From Canna indica (lineage: Eukaryota; Streptophyta; Magnoliopsida; Zingiberales; Cannaceae), in the NCBI GenBank assembly GCA_034359265.1, contig CP136896.1, positions 63,437,501-63,501,500 of the forward strand: 64,000 nucleotides of DNA, read 5' to 3'. The notes under the pieces were generated by a model. That model had not been told where the DNA came from and ran no database searches. It saw only the letters and a program-made list of their open reading frames with translations. This document shows positions 11,433-23,766 of the stretch, piece after piece. Made by a program: the position numbers and the translations under genes. Position 1 is the stretch's first letter. Each line of letters opens with the position of its first letter.

Positions 11433-12465
11433 TATTCACTAAAAATAATAAACAAAAAATCAGAACAAATAAATATATACAACCATTAATTACGTGGCAT
11501 ATAATACTTTGTATCAACCATTAATCAAGCATATAATACAACACATAATACAGTCATTTCTACATGAAATTAAAAATAGACAACAGATCACAACAGAAAC
11601 ACATTCATGTCGATTTTACTTAATGAACTAAATACAACTGCAAAGAAACACAACCCAACTAAACACATTCATGTCAGCATCCTTCAAAACATGCAACATC
11701 TATCCAAAGATATGATATCCAAAAACACATCTATCCTTCAACACATTCATATCAGCATCTATCCAAAACATGCAACATCTTGGATAGTCCACAAAAAGTT
11801 AGTTTATTTGAGATCTTAGGATCCAATATATGAACATGTTGGCTGCTATTTATGCATCTGCTGTACAATTTGAGTCAAATGGGAGAACACCCATCTTTTT
11901 CTTTAGAAGTTACCTTAGAAGGCTCAATGCTTTAGCAGGTGCATTCCCATTTATTTGTCAGAAAATGGCATCCTCGAAAAAGAAATGGTCAGAAAGTGGA
12001 ATAGATATTTAGCTAGATATATCTAATCGCTACTCCTTTAGCTATTTGGCTGCATGCTTAGTTGTTATTTTGTTTAATCAGTAGGAATATTGTAATGTTA
12101 AGGAATAAGGATGTACCTAAGTAAAAGTTGAAAGCTAAAAAGTGCATAGCATGGATCCAGCAGAGGAACAACTGAAAGTTCTGAACACACTTAGTCTTGA
12201 ATATGCAACTTATTACCAATCAACTTTTCTTTGAAGCTGCTTAAGTACTCTTTACCTGACACAGTTCAGCAATGGTGAATATAATTTCACAGCTCTTGAA
12301 ATATTCACCAAATGAAGGGATATATAATAGAAAACAGCATGGATTGAGCATTGGATCTCTCTCTACCTGTTTGTACTGCCAAATTATATAATTTTTTTCT
12401 CTGCATGACCATGTTTTCTATTAATTATTGGTCAACTCTTAAGTACTCTTTTGTTTCTCATTCAG
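11433..12465. other. Transposon interior: transposase upstream region and captured intron-like DNA
   Basis: The first 170 bases or so are the upstream region of the transposase. From about 11580 a short repetitive block with CAACATCTATCCAAA / CAACACATTCATATCAGCAT phrases occurs. An open frame at 11830-12012 has no homology I recognise. From about 12020 to 12465 the DNA is AT-rich and ends in a good splice acceptor immediately before the HMG-CoA synthase exon, so part of it is probably captured intron. Confidence 0.5.
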
Positions 12466-12675
12466 TTTTCACCTGAAAAGTTTGTGGAGACAATGAAGTT
12501 GATGGAGCATAGATATGCTGCTAAGGATTTTGAAACAAGCCAAGACACAAGCTTGCTGTCTCCTGGAACCTTCTACCTCGTCAAGGTTGATTCCATGTAC
12601 CGCAGGTTTTATGCTCAGAAGGACGCTAAGGAAGCTAAATCTGGTGACAATGGTTCTTTAGCCAATGGCCATTGA
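12466..12675 (+). pseudogene. HMGS: Captured last exon of HMG-CoA synthase
   Basis: The exon encodes the C-terminus of plant 3-hydroxy-3-methylglutaryl-CoA synthase, the cytosolic mevalonate-pathway enzyme that condenses acetyl-CoA with acetoacetyl-CoA. It starts [17 protein letters not shown], continues with [20 protein letters not shown], and ends GSLANGH before TGA, all characteristic of the family. A pyrimidine-rich acceptor (TTTGTTTCTCATTCAG) precedes it and plausible 3' UTR follows. The catalytic residues and every upstream exon are absent, so it cannot encode an enzyme. It lies inside the Harbinger element and opposite in orientation to the transposase. It therefore looks like a genomic capture (intron retained) rather than a retrocopy. 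Conservation is good, suggesting fairly recent capture. Confidence 0.9.
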
Positions 12676-13089
12676 TGATGTACCTCTAATTGTTTAGAGG
12701 AGCCAGTCGATGCTGTTCCTTGATATTTCTTCTAATGTTATTTATGGGCTTAGCAGTCAATCTAATTTCTTTTAGTGCGTGATTTGTTCAAGCTACCTTA
12801 GAAGTTCATCTATAGCCATATATTTGATTTATGCAATGTTAGAAAACTTCAATGCACCCTATCTTTTTATACTAGCTGTCTGCCATTGTTGTACTTATAA
12901 ACATGTATGAATATGTTGAAGAAAGCTGAGCAAGAACTAAAAAATATCTCTATAGATTGCAGCAGCACAACACAAGCATTCAATCATCCAAAGACTTATC
13001 ACTACCCAACATTACAATTTGGGGGATTCGTCTAATCTTCTTCGCAATTCCGATAAAAATCAGAAAGCTTGACACAGAATCGACAACTA

Positions 13090-13260
13090 TGATAAGTAGA
13101 TTAGAGAGAGGCAAGAGAGGCAGACCTGAGGCAAGAGCGTCGGACGAGAGAGAGGCGATAGCAGCCGGTGTTGGGCGAGAGGCGAGAGGCGAGAGGCGGG
13201 AGGCGTCAAGCGTCGAGCGAGAGCAGTGTCGGCGAGAGGCGAGAGGCGAGAGTTGTGCGT
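13090..13260. repeat. GGCGAGA-type minisatellite in transposon end
   Basis: A GC-rich purine block repeats GGCGAGA and GAGAGGC units, most clearly at 13168-13200 and 13231-13251. On the minus strand it is a CT-rich stretch near the right terminus, where the transposase 5' leader or promoter would be expected. Confidence 0.7.
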
Positions 13261-13526
13261 GAGAGAGAGCCGAGCGTGCGAGATAGAAATGGCTAGGGTT
13301 GGAGAGAGACCCGTGATAGATAAGTGAGGGCAATGAAGTCTTTTTCCCTCATTGTCCTCCGCCCAGATTTGGTGTACTGAGAATTTTCTCGGTAGACCAA
13401 TTTGACTCAAAATCCTGTCCCGAACAAGATTTAAAAGCCAGTCCCTTGTTATTTTTGCGAACCAAACGGAGGACAAGAGCAGAAATCCAGTCCAGTCCTC
13501 CGTTTTTTAACAGAACAAACGGGCCC

Positions 13527-16500
13527 ATAGAGATCATTAAGACAAATACCCTTGGAAAACATTCTAGCTTTGGTAGGAAGTCTTTCATGAAAAAATTTCC
13601 AGATAAACAATCTCACCTTAGGAGCAGTGTTTAAAGACCAGATTTTATCCCAAGCAGAATTTATACCCAAAGAAGAAGTAATCGAGGATTTCGGGAATTT
13701 ATAAGAAGAGGAAGAACTAGCAATACCATTAGTTGAAGGCTTCCATACCCAGTAGTCATCACTAGGTTGCATAGGTAACTTAATGTTCAATATTGCATCC
13801 TACGTAGACCTGCCACACATAGTATTTCCAATAATAGTAGACCAATTTTGGTCATGAATAAAATATTGCAAATGAGTAAATTGAGTAACCAAATTAATAT
13901 TGAAGTAAGTTGGCTTAATGGCTAAAGGCATATCCAAGCACCAATTGTCACAGAGAAAGGAGGTGTTTTTACCATCACCAATACAAGAGTTAAAGCCAAA
14001 TTGTAACTTTGAGTAAGCATGCACAGTTAATTTCCAAGCATAAGAAGTCTTGACAGGGAGAGAAGAGTTAACAACATTAAGAGGAGGGTATTTGATTTTA
14101 ACAAGATGAACCCAGATAGAATTATGGTTTTTCAAATATTTCTGAATTCTATGAGCTTAGAGAGATATGCTTTTGGTATACAAATCTTGGATACCAAGAC
14201 CTCCATGGGTTTTAGGAAGAATGAGAGTATCCCAGTTTATTAAATGCATACTCTTCTTCTCAGAAGAGTTATTCCAAAAAAAACTTCTAATCTTGGATTC
14301 AACTTTGTTACAAAGCTCCTTATTTAACCAAGTGACAGAAATGGTATGAACATGAATAGAATTAAGGATTGATTTTATAAGAACAAGCCTTCCAGCTTGA
14401 GAAAGAAGATCGGCTTTCCAATTACTCAATTTAGAATCAATGTTAGAAAGAATATGCTCTTGAATCTTAGGAGGATGTCTTCTAGGAGAAATCATAACTT
14501 CTAAGTATTTAAATGAAAAATTACCCATTTTCATACTTAAAGAATTACAAATTTTGGTTCTTAACGAGGAATGAGTTTTCCTAGGAAAAAATATTTCAGA
14601 TTTAGAGAAATTAACTCTTTGACCAGCAAGTTTTTCATAGGAAGATAAAATGCTCTTAACAGAAGAAAGACTATTTGAATTAGCTTTTACAATTAGAATG
14701 ATGTCATCAACAAACATTAGATGAGAGATAAAAAATTGCTTTTCAATTTAAAGGGAGTAAGCTGACCAGAATCAACAGCATTATTGATAAGAAGAGTTAA
14801 AATTTGTGCAACCAAAATGTAAAGAAAAGAGAAAAGAGGATCCTCTTGCCTAATGCCCTTATTGGAAGAAAAAAACTTAGAAACATTTGAGTTAATTAAG
14901 CAAAAAAAAGTTGGGGAGTTGATGCAGGAACTGATCCAGTTAATAAATTTGTTAGGGAAATTATAAAAAGAGAGCATCTTAAGGATGGCCTCATTATTGA
15001 GTAGGTCAAAAACTTTTTCCAAATTTATTTTGATAATAATGTAAGGAGACTTACCCTTGGTACCACAAAAAGAATGGATAAGCTCATGAACCACAAGGAT
15101 GTGATCCTAAATGTGTCTCCCTTTGATGAAGCCAGACTGCCCCTTGCTGATGAGCAGAGGCAAGCAAGATCTAAGCCTATTGGAAAGCATCTTAGCAAGA
15201 ATCCTATATAAAAGATTACAAAGAGCTATAGGTCTGTAATCTTTTACAAGCATATGATTCTTGATTTTAGGGATAAAGATAAGGAGAGTTTGGTTCCAAG
15301 AGGGAGGGACAATGGAAGAATGGTAAAAACAATTTATGTCATGCATGAATGAGTTAGGTATTATGTTTTAGAATGTTTTAAAGAATTCAGAGGTAAAACC
15401 ATCATAGCCTGGGCATTTTCCATTGCCCAGAGATTTAATGGTAGCTAGGACCTCATGAGCAGTAAATAAGAAAGTGAGGTTATTAGTTAAGTTAGAAGGA
15501 AGGGTAGGAAAATTAGGCCAGCAAAGTGTATTATCTAGAGGAGCATCAGTATTTCAATGATTGGAGTAATGAAGAGCAAAAATATTAAGAATGCTATTAT
15601 CACCTAAAATTACATTATGGTCTCCGCCCTGGATGGAATTAATCAAATTAATGCGCCTCCTTATAGTTACAACTCTATGGTAGAAAACAATATTTTTGTC
15701 ACCATCATTGATCCAATTAATTTTTGATCTGGACCACCACTTAAGGCACAATTGCTTTTGAAGAGCCAATTGTTTATTATACAAAGATATTAAATTAACA
15801 TGCAAGTTAGGAGGAGCAGAAGGCAAATGCTCAATGGCTTCAAGCATAGCAATATCCTCATTAGTGTTCTTAAAAACAGTCTCAATATTATCCAAAGTGT
15901 GCTTGTTCCAAAGAGCAAGAGCATACCTACGGTTAGAAAGTTTAGGAGTAACAATAGAATGATTATAAACCCTAGAATCAAGATTCCAAGCATCATTAAT
16001 AATATTTTTACAATCATCATATTCAGTCCAAATTTTTTGAAAACGAAACAATCTATTTATATTCTGATTTTCACAATGAATAGTAAAAAGCATAGGACAG
16101 TGGTTAGAAGTAATTATAGGAAGATGCATAACAGAAGAATTGCCAAAAAAATGAAGCCAAGGAGGATTGGCAAACACTCTATCCAAACGAATAAGTATTT
16201 TAGCCAAACTTTGCCTATTATTAATCCAAGTATATTTGAGGTCATTAAACCCTAAATCAATAAAACCACAGTGAGCAACTAAAGATCTAAAATCACAAAT
16301 ATATTTATGAAGTTTAAAAATAGCACCACCAATTTATCTTCAGAGTCTAAAATATAATTAAAATCACCCAGCATAACCCAAGGGTAAGTAGATAAATCTA
16401 ATTGCATCAAGGAATTCCAAAGAATATTTCTAGTAGTAGGATTAGTACTAGCATAGACCACAGATAAAATAAAAGGTTGAGAATCCTCAACTTGAATAAT

Positions 16501-16790
16501 GACATGAATAACTTGAGGCTATAAAGAAATAACCTGAGCTTTGACAGAGAAGGAATTCCAAGCCACTCGAATGCCACCAGAACTACCATTACCTGGTTGA
16601 ATAGCAGCTTTCCACGAATGACCAAAAGACCTATTAGAATAAATCAAATCCAAATGAGTTTCTTGAAGAGTAATTATATTTAAATGAGAATTTTTATTTT
16701 TCAATGAGATAGAATCTCTCACAGGCCTTCTCCAGACCCCCCTAACATTCAAATTGAGTAGATCCTTCTAAAACAGATAAGGTATTAGAA
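13527..16790 (-). pseudogene. LINE-1 ORF2: endonuclease and reverse transcriptase, many stops
   Basis: Read from right to left on the minus strand, fragments in several frames give an apurinic-type endonuclease (NVRGVWRRPVRDS start, LQETHLD, VMLGDFNYIL, and SNHCPM near its end). They continue with a reverse transcriptase (LLIFIPKIKN, DYRPIALCNLLYRI, QSGFIKGRHI, KGIRQEDPL) and the active-site box MFVDDIIL, where family members have [FY]ADD. A connection domain and the first half of the zf-RVT domain (KVRLFIWKFFHERLPT) follow. The order matches a plant L1 LINE. Stops and frameshifts are frequent, so it is dead. The zinc finger is cut by the Harbinger element at 13526 and resumes at 8117. Confidence 0.92.
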
Positions 16791-16867
16791 GTGTCAAGGG
16801 TCATATTAGGGACATAATTATCAGTAGAGGAGAATTCAATGGAAGGGAGAGGTCTAGATTTTTTGGC

Positions 16868-18403
16868 TTAATTTTGGCCCTTTAAGAAGGGAATAGAGTA
16901 ACTGGAAGGCTTAGACGGCTTGGTATTCTTCCTACGACTAACTCTAGAAGAGGGCACAAAGGAAGAATTTGAAGTAGAAGTCTTAAAGATTTGATCAACT
17001 TCCATAGCCTTGATGGTAAGGGAGGCAGGAGGAGAGGTGGATATGGGAGGGGGATCAGAAGGGTTACCAGTAGAAGCAGAAAATAAAGGGGGTCCACTAG
17101 GGCACAGGTTAAGGTTTGTAAAGGGATTAAGGTTTGAGGAGGGGGGTTTAGGAGAGTTTGGGCGAGACCTAGTTTCCACGAAAACTTCCTTGGCGGAATC
17201 CATCAAATCAATCGAATCCATAACATCCATCCGTTGGGGAGCAGTGGGTTCAGACATGTTTTGAGTAACCCAAGCACGACCCCCTCCTGTAGAGGGAGGA
17301 ATCACAATTCTAGGGTTCCGTCGACGAAACTGTCAACGTTGAACCTGAACCCAAGGTCCACAGGTGGGTTCCAGAGGAAGAAAATGGGAGGAGGATCCAA
17401 CACTATTATTTATCAGAGCAAAAGAATCACCATCAATAGTCATATTTTTGGCAGGGAAAAAATTCAAATCAATTTTCGAAGAATTCTTCAAAGAGACAAC
17501 ATAAGCATTTTTAAAATGAGAGAGCATCAGACAATCCGAATCTTTGTGACCAACCACACCACATTGAAAATATAAAATCGAAATATTCTCATAAACCACA
17601 GGCTCGAAAAAATCAAACCCTTCACCAGAAGCCAATCCCCTTGGCGAATATGGTTAACAAGATTTATTTCGACACACACGGGTATAACTCCCGCGTTCTA
17701 AAGAAAATGATCTTTCATCAATCTTAATAAAACTATCAAAATGATTAGCAATAAGAGAGATAGATTCGGGGTTCCAAAACTCAATCGAAAGCGATTGCAA
17801 GCGAATCCAAACCGGTGCCGTATTAAAACTTTCTTCCAACGGTCGAAAGATAGGTTTCCTACGAATAAGCCGAAGAACATTGCCACGAAGGGTCAACGGC
17901 CCATTCGAAAGAATAAAGTTCACAGAATCCATGGAGTCAAAATGAAAAATAAAGCAATGATAATCAAGATCAAGAACATATTGGAACCCATTCTTAGACC
18001 AAGCATGAAAAGCTCAGAGACGATGAACATCCGGTGGCGGAGGATTGCCAAGAAATTTACCTATAAGAGCTTTTTCCCATGGTTATCTCCAAGTAGATGT
18101 TTGATTAGGCGAGAATATGATACGATCCGGCGTCAATGATCGACTGAATCTTTGATAGTGTCGTCTGAGGATCACCACTATTAGGTCTAGGGTTTTCCCC
18201 TTTCAAGATCTGGGCCCAAGAGAGGCGGCTTCGAAGCAACAGTAGAGCTGAGGGGGGGCTTTCACTGAACCAGAAAGCGTCGACGGAGGTAGAGCAACAG
18301 GGTCATCAGTTAGGAGATCGTCAGGCGGATCTGGAGGCGGTCGTAGAGAGGAAGGAGATGGAGAAGACGAACATGTGAGAGAATGTGAAGGAGTACTCAT
18401 CAC
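16868..18403 (-). pseudogene. LINE-1 ORF1 (DUF4283 and zinc-knuckle nucleic-acid-binding protein), broken
   Basis: The ORF begins near a Met at 18403 with a Ser/Pro-rich leader and passes stops and frame changes. At 17654-17932 it shows the DUF4283-like region (SVNFILSNGPLTLRGNVLRL, PVWIRLQSLSIEFWN). This is followed by a CCHC-type zinc knuckle (YFQCGVVGHKDSDCLM, where the third ligand His and last Cys are present) at about 17560. A Pro/Ser-rich tail ends at 16868. In plant L1 elements this protein coats the RNA. It lies upstream of, and in the same orientation as, ORF2. Confidence 0.85.
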
Positions 18404-19617
18404 GAGACGCTGTCTTTATCAAGACTCCGATGAGTCTTGATCAAGACACTGAGGCGTCACCGAGCTAAGTAAGCTAATTAATTGTACACAAATTGCGGAG
18501 ATATATGAATCCTAAATTAGTTTTAAGTTAACTTTAATTTAATTACTTATGTCAATTTTTAATTATTATTATTAAATCACTTAAATTTCTTTTAAATACA
18601 TTAAATTACCTAGATTAATATAAATGAGCTAACTTTTACTAATTTTCATAATATAGTAATTATAGAGTATTTTTATATTTTAAATTATTATAAAATATTT
18701 TATTTTGAATCAACAAAATTTGATGTGTATTTAAATCTGATTTGATACTTTTTTATTTATCTCTCTCTTGGTATATTATTAATAATAAAAGTAAAATATA
18801 TATCTTATATGCATTCCACATTCATTGTTTGTCAAATAATAAATCTTGAATCAAATTATTTATTTATTTATTTATTTCTTCCTCAAATCTATTGTCCTAA
18901 ACGAGTGAGTTTGATTAGAAGAGAGAAAATCTAATTAGAAATTGAGCAAATTAATTCAAGCAAAAAATAGATGAATCTGGTCAAAAAATGAATGTTTCTA
19001 ACTATGATTAAACTTTACTAGTTCGAAGGGTAAAAAAAGGAGGGGAAATGAACTTCGATATTTGAAATTAACATTTGTAAAGTGATCACCGATTTTAGGT
19101 GCAACCCAAATCTATTTTAAAGAAGTCTTATTTGTTTGATAATATACTAAAATTATTGTACCACTAATTAAGGGGTTCTGGATTCCGCTGAGCATGCTTG
19201 ATAGCAAGATTTTCGTTCACCGTGATCAAATCATTCTTAACAAACAAAAACATTAGCAAATAAGCATAGGCTAGAATTATCCCTATAGATAAAGGTGGCA
19301 AAACGGGTCAGCCCGATATGATAAGATAGTGTGTCGGGCCGGTCCGGCTCGCAATATTTTGTAGATCGCTCGGCATGGCCTTCGAGCCCGTTTGTATTAA
19401 TATTAATGCTCATTAAATTACATGGAAGTAATATGAATGCTCATTAAAAAAATTCCTCGGTATCACAGACAGTATTGTATTAATATTAATGCTCATTAAA
19501 TTACATGGAATTAATGCATGCTAATCTTGCATGCTATATATATATTGTCTCTTTCATGGAATTAATGCAAGTCTCACTGTGCAAGATGTATATATTTATT
19601 TGGATCGTACTTTTTAA
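18404..19617. other. LINE 5' leader remnant and AT-rich intergenic DNA
   Basis: The first 50 bases or so may be the 5' leader of the minus-strand LINE. The rest is AT-rich without genes. At 19393-19430 and 19476-19515 there is a direct repeat (TGTATTAATATTAATGCTC and following), period about 83 bases. At about 19295-19390 a GC-richer block with GGGTCAGCCCG and GTGTCGGGCCGG looks like a remnant of a hAT-type MITE. Confidence 0.45.
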
Positions 19618-19890
19618 AGGATAACGTATAATTTGATCTCTCAAATATAATTGAATTTTTATAATGATCTTTAGAAAAAACTTGATCAATGTGATCCCTC
19701 TAAAATATGACTCAGACAAAATAGCCTCCGACTCGAGCAAAATAGCCGATTTGACTTGAGCAAAAAAGTTATTGAATCAGACTATTTTGCTCGAGTCATA
19801 TTTTAGAGAGATCACATTGATTGATTTTTTTTTTAGAGACTACTCTGAAAATTCGATTATATTTGATGGACTAAATAATACGTTATCCCT
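19618..19890. mobile_element. Foldback MITE, probably Mutator-like
   Basis: Long inverted arms of about 100 bases each: the left begins AGGATAACGTATAATTTGAT, and the right ends ATAATACGTTATCCCT. Further in, TTGATCAATGTGATCCCTC pairs with the right-arm phrase GAGAGATCACATTGATTGA. There is no ORF. Flanking 9-mers ACTTTTTAA (19609-19617) and GCTTTTCAA (19891-19899) match at 7 of 9 positions, which would fit a decayed Mutator-type duplication. Confidence 0.7.
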
Positions 19891-21142
19891 GCTTTTCAAT
19901 TAGTCATTGTTAGATTGTTTTGGAGTTAATTTGACTTTAGCCCTAATTAAAGTTTACCTCCATTATTTATTATTTTGATCTTTAAAGTTTAACCAATTTT
20001 AGGTCGACCTTGAAATTTATTTTTTGTTTCACTTTAATTCCTAAAATTTGAAAAATCATAAGTTTGTCTTGATCTGATCACTTTAGTCTTGTAATTTTAA
20101 TAAATTCTCATTTTTAACCTATTAAATATATATTTTTTCTTCATTGAATATATAAAACCCTCCCACAAGACAAAAGTCACTAACTAGTTAATATATACTC
20201 AATAAACTCGTAATTGTATATTTTAGCAACAATGTTGTGATAAAGATAATATCTTTTGTTCATTAACGTGTGATCTAGGATAATTATCATGAGAATTTCA
20301 ATCAATATGAGGAACATACCAACCAGTGCGCCAAAATGAACTTTTAAAATGTAAGAGCTAAAGTGAGAATTTAAACAAATTTGATGGATTAAAGTGAGAC
20401 TTCTTAAGTTCTAGGTGTCCAAGCAAAATTAGAAATAAACTCCATGATTCAAAATGAGAATTTCTAAACTTTAGTGGCCAAGTGAAATTAACTTGTAATT
20501 TTAATTTAGCAATTCGAAGTAGAGTCTGATCTTAAAAACTTAATTGTCTTTTCAAAATATTAAATAGCTGATAGATATATAGATAGATTAACACATCAAT
20601 GCAGGTTGACCGGCAATTAAATGATTAATATATATCGTCACAACTAATCTGATGTTACATTTGCGTTATTGCGCACTAATCTGATGCAACACATTGGATC
20701 AAAAATAGCAACTAATAAATATATGCAACTAATCTGATGCAAACATGTTGATCACAAGTGGCGAAACCACGACTCGATACTTTATAAATGTCATCCAGTG
20801 ATTTAAATGTCATCTCATCTCCTTCTTTTTTTTCACTGTCTTTTAAAAAATTAGCTTCATAAGACCGTCGTTATACAAAGACATAAAAAAAACACACAAA
20901 ACGTTATAATTAAAAATTAAACCCATGATCGAAACAATATACCCGAACGCTAATACCACTTGAGTACAAGCGAGTTCACAATGTCATCTCATCTCTTACC
21001 AAGACTTTATAGAAATTCAATTCTTATTATTAATATACAAATACAACTATTTAAGTAAAAAACTTATCAAATAAAATTTAAATGCACATCAAATTGTATT
21101 AATTCAAAATAACATATTTTGTAAAAAATAAAAAGTATAAAA
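19891..21142. other. AT-rich intergenic DNA with a degenerate inverted repeat
   Basis: There is no gene. From about 19926 to 20495 the ends GTTAATTTGACTTTAGCCC and GGCCAAGTGAAATTAAC are inverted and the interior alternates phrases such as CTTTAGTC and AAAGTGAGA, so a second decayed foldback element is likely. At 20862-20985 lies the second copy of the dispersed repeat seen at 6525. Confidence 0.5.
20862..20985. repeat. Dispersed repeat, second copy (see 6525-6640)
   Basis: Contains AAAAAACACACAAAACG, a TTAAAAATTAAACCCA phrase and ATACCACTTGAGTACAAG in the same order as the copy at 6525-6640. Divergence is moderate. Confidence 0.6.
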
Positions 21143-21660
21143 CACTACTAGAATGGTCGCCATCACCGACGGCTCAAGCCGTGGATGAACCGTCGGTGAC
21201 AACTATCACAGACGGCGTTAGCCGTGGAAAAACGTCGTTACTGATGTGTGCGTCCAAGATAAGTTGTGACGACGTCTCTCAGCCGTCACAAGTAATCATT
21301 AGCGACAGTCGCGGGCGCTGTCGCTGATTTAAATACATCAGTGACGGCTGTAGGCGGTTGTCATTGATACAAATACATCAGCCACGACCTCAAGTCGTCG
21401 GTAATACTATTAGAAACTGTGATATTTTGTGCTGCCCAGGTATCAACCATTTACGATAAGCTTCAGCCACGGCTTAGTGACGATCGCCCATGGGTAAGCC
21501 GCGGCTGAAGGTATATCCTGTAACTAAAAAAAATAAAAATTTTGTAAATTCATGTATACAATAATATTTATATATTACAATATATTTTCAATCACCGATT
21601 ACAACTAAAAAACATCATACACATACATTTGAAACCAAACATATAAGTTTTACATAAATA

Positions 21661-21784
21661 TCATCAATCTATGCCTCAAACCGGAGGCAAACAATTATCA
21701 AAATATCATATATATATATATATCATCAATCTATGCCTCAAACCGGAGGCAAACAATTATCAAAATATCATATATATATATATA
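21661..21784. repeat. Tandem duplication, period 62 bp
   Basis: Two copies begin TCATCAATCTATGCCTCAAA at 21661 and 21723 and each ends in a (TA)n run. They lie in the CACTA element just beyond the 3' end of its TNPA-like gene. Confidence 0.9.
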
Positions 21785-21852
21785 AGTATATAAACAACTA
21801 TTAGTATACAAACAAGTATCAAAATGTAAATAAAATACAATAAACCAAAATC

Positions 21853-23480
21853 TCACGGCTGCGGTGGAGGCGGTGGAGTCGACATCGACTGAGTCGGGAG
21901 TGTTGACTGGGTCGAGGAGGATGATGGCTGTGACATCATTGGTAGAAGGTCAGAGTGAGACTCAATCTGAGTGAGGAATGCCTGCATGTTCTGCATCGTC
22001 TGTCTCAACTCTTCATCCGTCCGTCTCTGCTCCTCCATCGCCAGCCTCTGCTCCTCCATCGCATGTGTCTATGGGTGAGCTCCGACTCCAAGGCTGCTAT
22101 CCAGCTCTAGTCCTGTGCCCGGGATGTCGAGGGCCGCTCACCCGCAACCAAAGGGGTCGGTGCCCCAAGTGGCCCGAGCACGGCGCGTGCATGGCCACTA
22201 TCTGCAAAGCCATAAATATGGTCGTGCTCCCAGCCTCCTACGGCCTCCACCCAAGCTCCTGCGTCGAACGCCTCAGGTATGCCTCAACGCTCGATCACAG
22301 TCCTCGTGTATGTTTCATACACATGTTTATATTTTAAATATCTATAAACTATAAATAAAAATTGTGTAAATCAAAAAGACATAAATACTTACCATTATGA
22401 TCGAGACTCTACTATCAATGTAGTCCCCCGCTCCTCGTCGACGATGCTGAGTGCACTCAAACACCTCCATCATCGATGGGTGTTGGACGGTGCCGTCCTT
22501 CGCCACGCGCGTCTTACATCAGAAAACAAATATATTAGTATCATTATACACAATATATATATATATAATTTAATTAAAAATAATTAAATTATACATACCA
22601 TATGATGCTCATGAATCGCAAAAGACATGGAGCCACTAATTTTGCGCGCCCCTGCGCCGTCCCCCTCGGACATGTGGTTTTTCGACGCAGTCCGAGAGAC
22701 CTCCTACCACTCAAGCGTGGCCCACTGCTCAACGAGCTAGTCCCACACAGGGCCAGGAATCCACTCGGGGGTGTATCCTCAAGTCTGCCCTATCTTTGTG
22801 GCCTCTGACCATCTCATCACGGTCTGACGGGCCTGCTAAAGCCTCAACAAAAGTTGGTCTGGTCCTCTGACCATGTATAATGAGCTTGTAATTTTATTAT
22901 TATTATTATCGATCAATATTTAACATGAACATTAATTTAATTAATAAATATACTTACCGTGAACTCTCGCCATAATAAATCCATATGCTCACGGGGCACA
23001 TGAGACGATGTAGGCCACACCATGTGCATAAACTTTTGGATCGTCTCCGCTATCGTGCAGGGGACGTCCTCATGCTCAAATCTGCACCAAATATAAATTC
23101 ATATTATGATATTTTTAATTATAAATAAATTATAAGAAATAATTAATGCATATACTTATCGTGTGTCTTCCGCGCACACTAACTGTTCTGCGCAGTTCTC
23201 CCTCAGGTGGCAGAGGGAGAATTCTGTTAGGCCCTCGTGGCCTTCGTATGGAAGACGATGGTCCTTGATCTGTGGAGGGTGACAGAGGGATGGTAGCCGG
23301 AGGTGAGAGGATGGTGGCCAAATTAGGTGAGGGAACGATGGATGGATCAAGTGCGGCGATGGTGGTTGGAGGTGGGGGGATGGTGGTGAAAGGTGAAGGG
23401 TTAGTGGGTACAGGTGAGGCGGGTGGTAATCGTCGGGGGGTCCTACGAGGAATGTCTCCTCGGGAACTGATATCTCAAAC
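21853..23480 (-). pseudogene. CACTA TNPA-like (plant transposase, Ptta/En/Spm type) gene, degraded
   Basis: Minus-strand segments read IRRPRGPNRILPLPPEGELR at about 23190-23250, then an exon (about 22960-23085) with CTIAETIQKFMHMVW and PREHMDLLWREF. The C-terminal coiled-coil segment has repeats of MEEQR and ends in a Gln/Ser/Pro-rich tail at 21853. This order is that of the second gene of plant CACTA elements, a DNA-binding partner that recognises subterminal repeats. Intervening stretches are partly intron and partly damaged, so exon borders are approximate. Orientation is the same as the TNP2 gene, lying downstream of it. Confidence 0.7.
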
Positions 23481-23766
23481 CATAGCTGTAAAAAATTAAT
23501 ATAATTAGATTATATATAATAGATTAATAGATATATTTAATAATTGAATATATACTTCACATTTACAATTATTCGTCATTGTCATTATCATCATCTGTGT
23601 AATACTCTTCTTCTTGTTCTTCTGTATTAGAATCTTGAAATTCTTGTTCTTCTCCCTCATCATCATTATGTCCTTCCTCAACTTCGTTATAACACTGTAC
23701 AAGTCATGTCGGTCTGCTAGCAAACTCAACGATTTGGTTATCTATTTCACCTATGTATTCTGTGCA

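Larger units (their letters stand above)
8118..13526 (-). mobile_element. PIF/Harbinger DNA transposon carrying a host gene fragment
   Basis: The ends are inverted: GGGCCCGTTTGGTTC at the left and, on the opposite strand at the right, GGGCCCGTTTGTTC. The trinucleotide ATA flanks both sides (8115-8117 and 13527-13529), a 3-bp target duplication. Removing the element restores continuity of the LINE in which it sits. Within are two minus-strand genes, a Myb/SANT-like accessory protein (8880-9808) and a DDE transposase (10094-11432), the usual Harbinger gene pair. Between the transposase and the right end lies a plus-strand HMG-CoA synthase exon (12466-12675) and a GGCGAGA-type minisatellite. At 5.4 kb it is near full length, but both genes carry disabling mutations. 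Confidence 0.92.

Noticed and set aside
11830..12012. Open frame of 60 codons just before the captured HMGS exon
   Set aside because: It does not match any HMG-CoA synthase exon or other family I know, so I do not call it coding.
7300..18480. Possible target duplication GCTAATTA around LINE-1 (near 7313 and 18473)
   Set aside because: The match is short and AT-rich, no poly(A) tail lies next to the left copy, and such 8-mers occur often here by chance.
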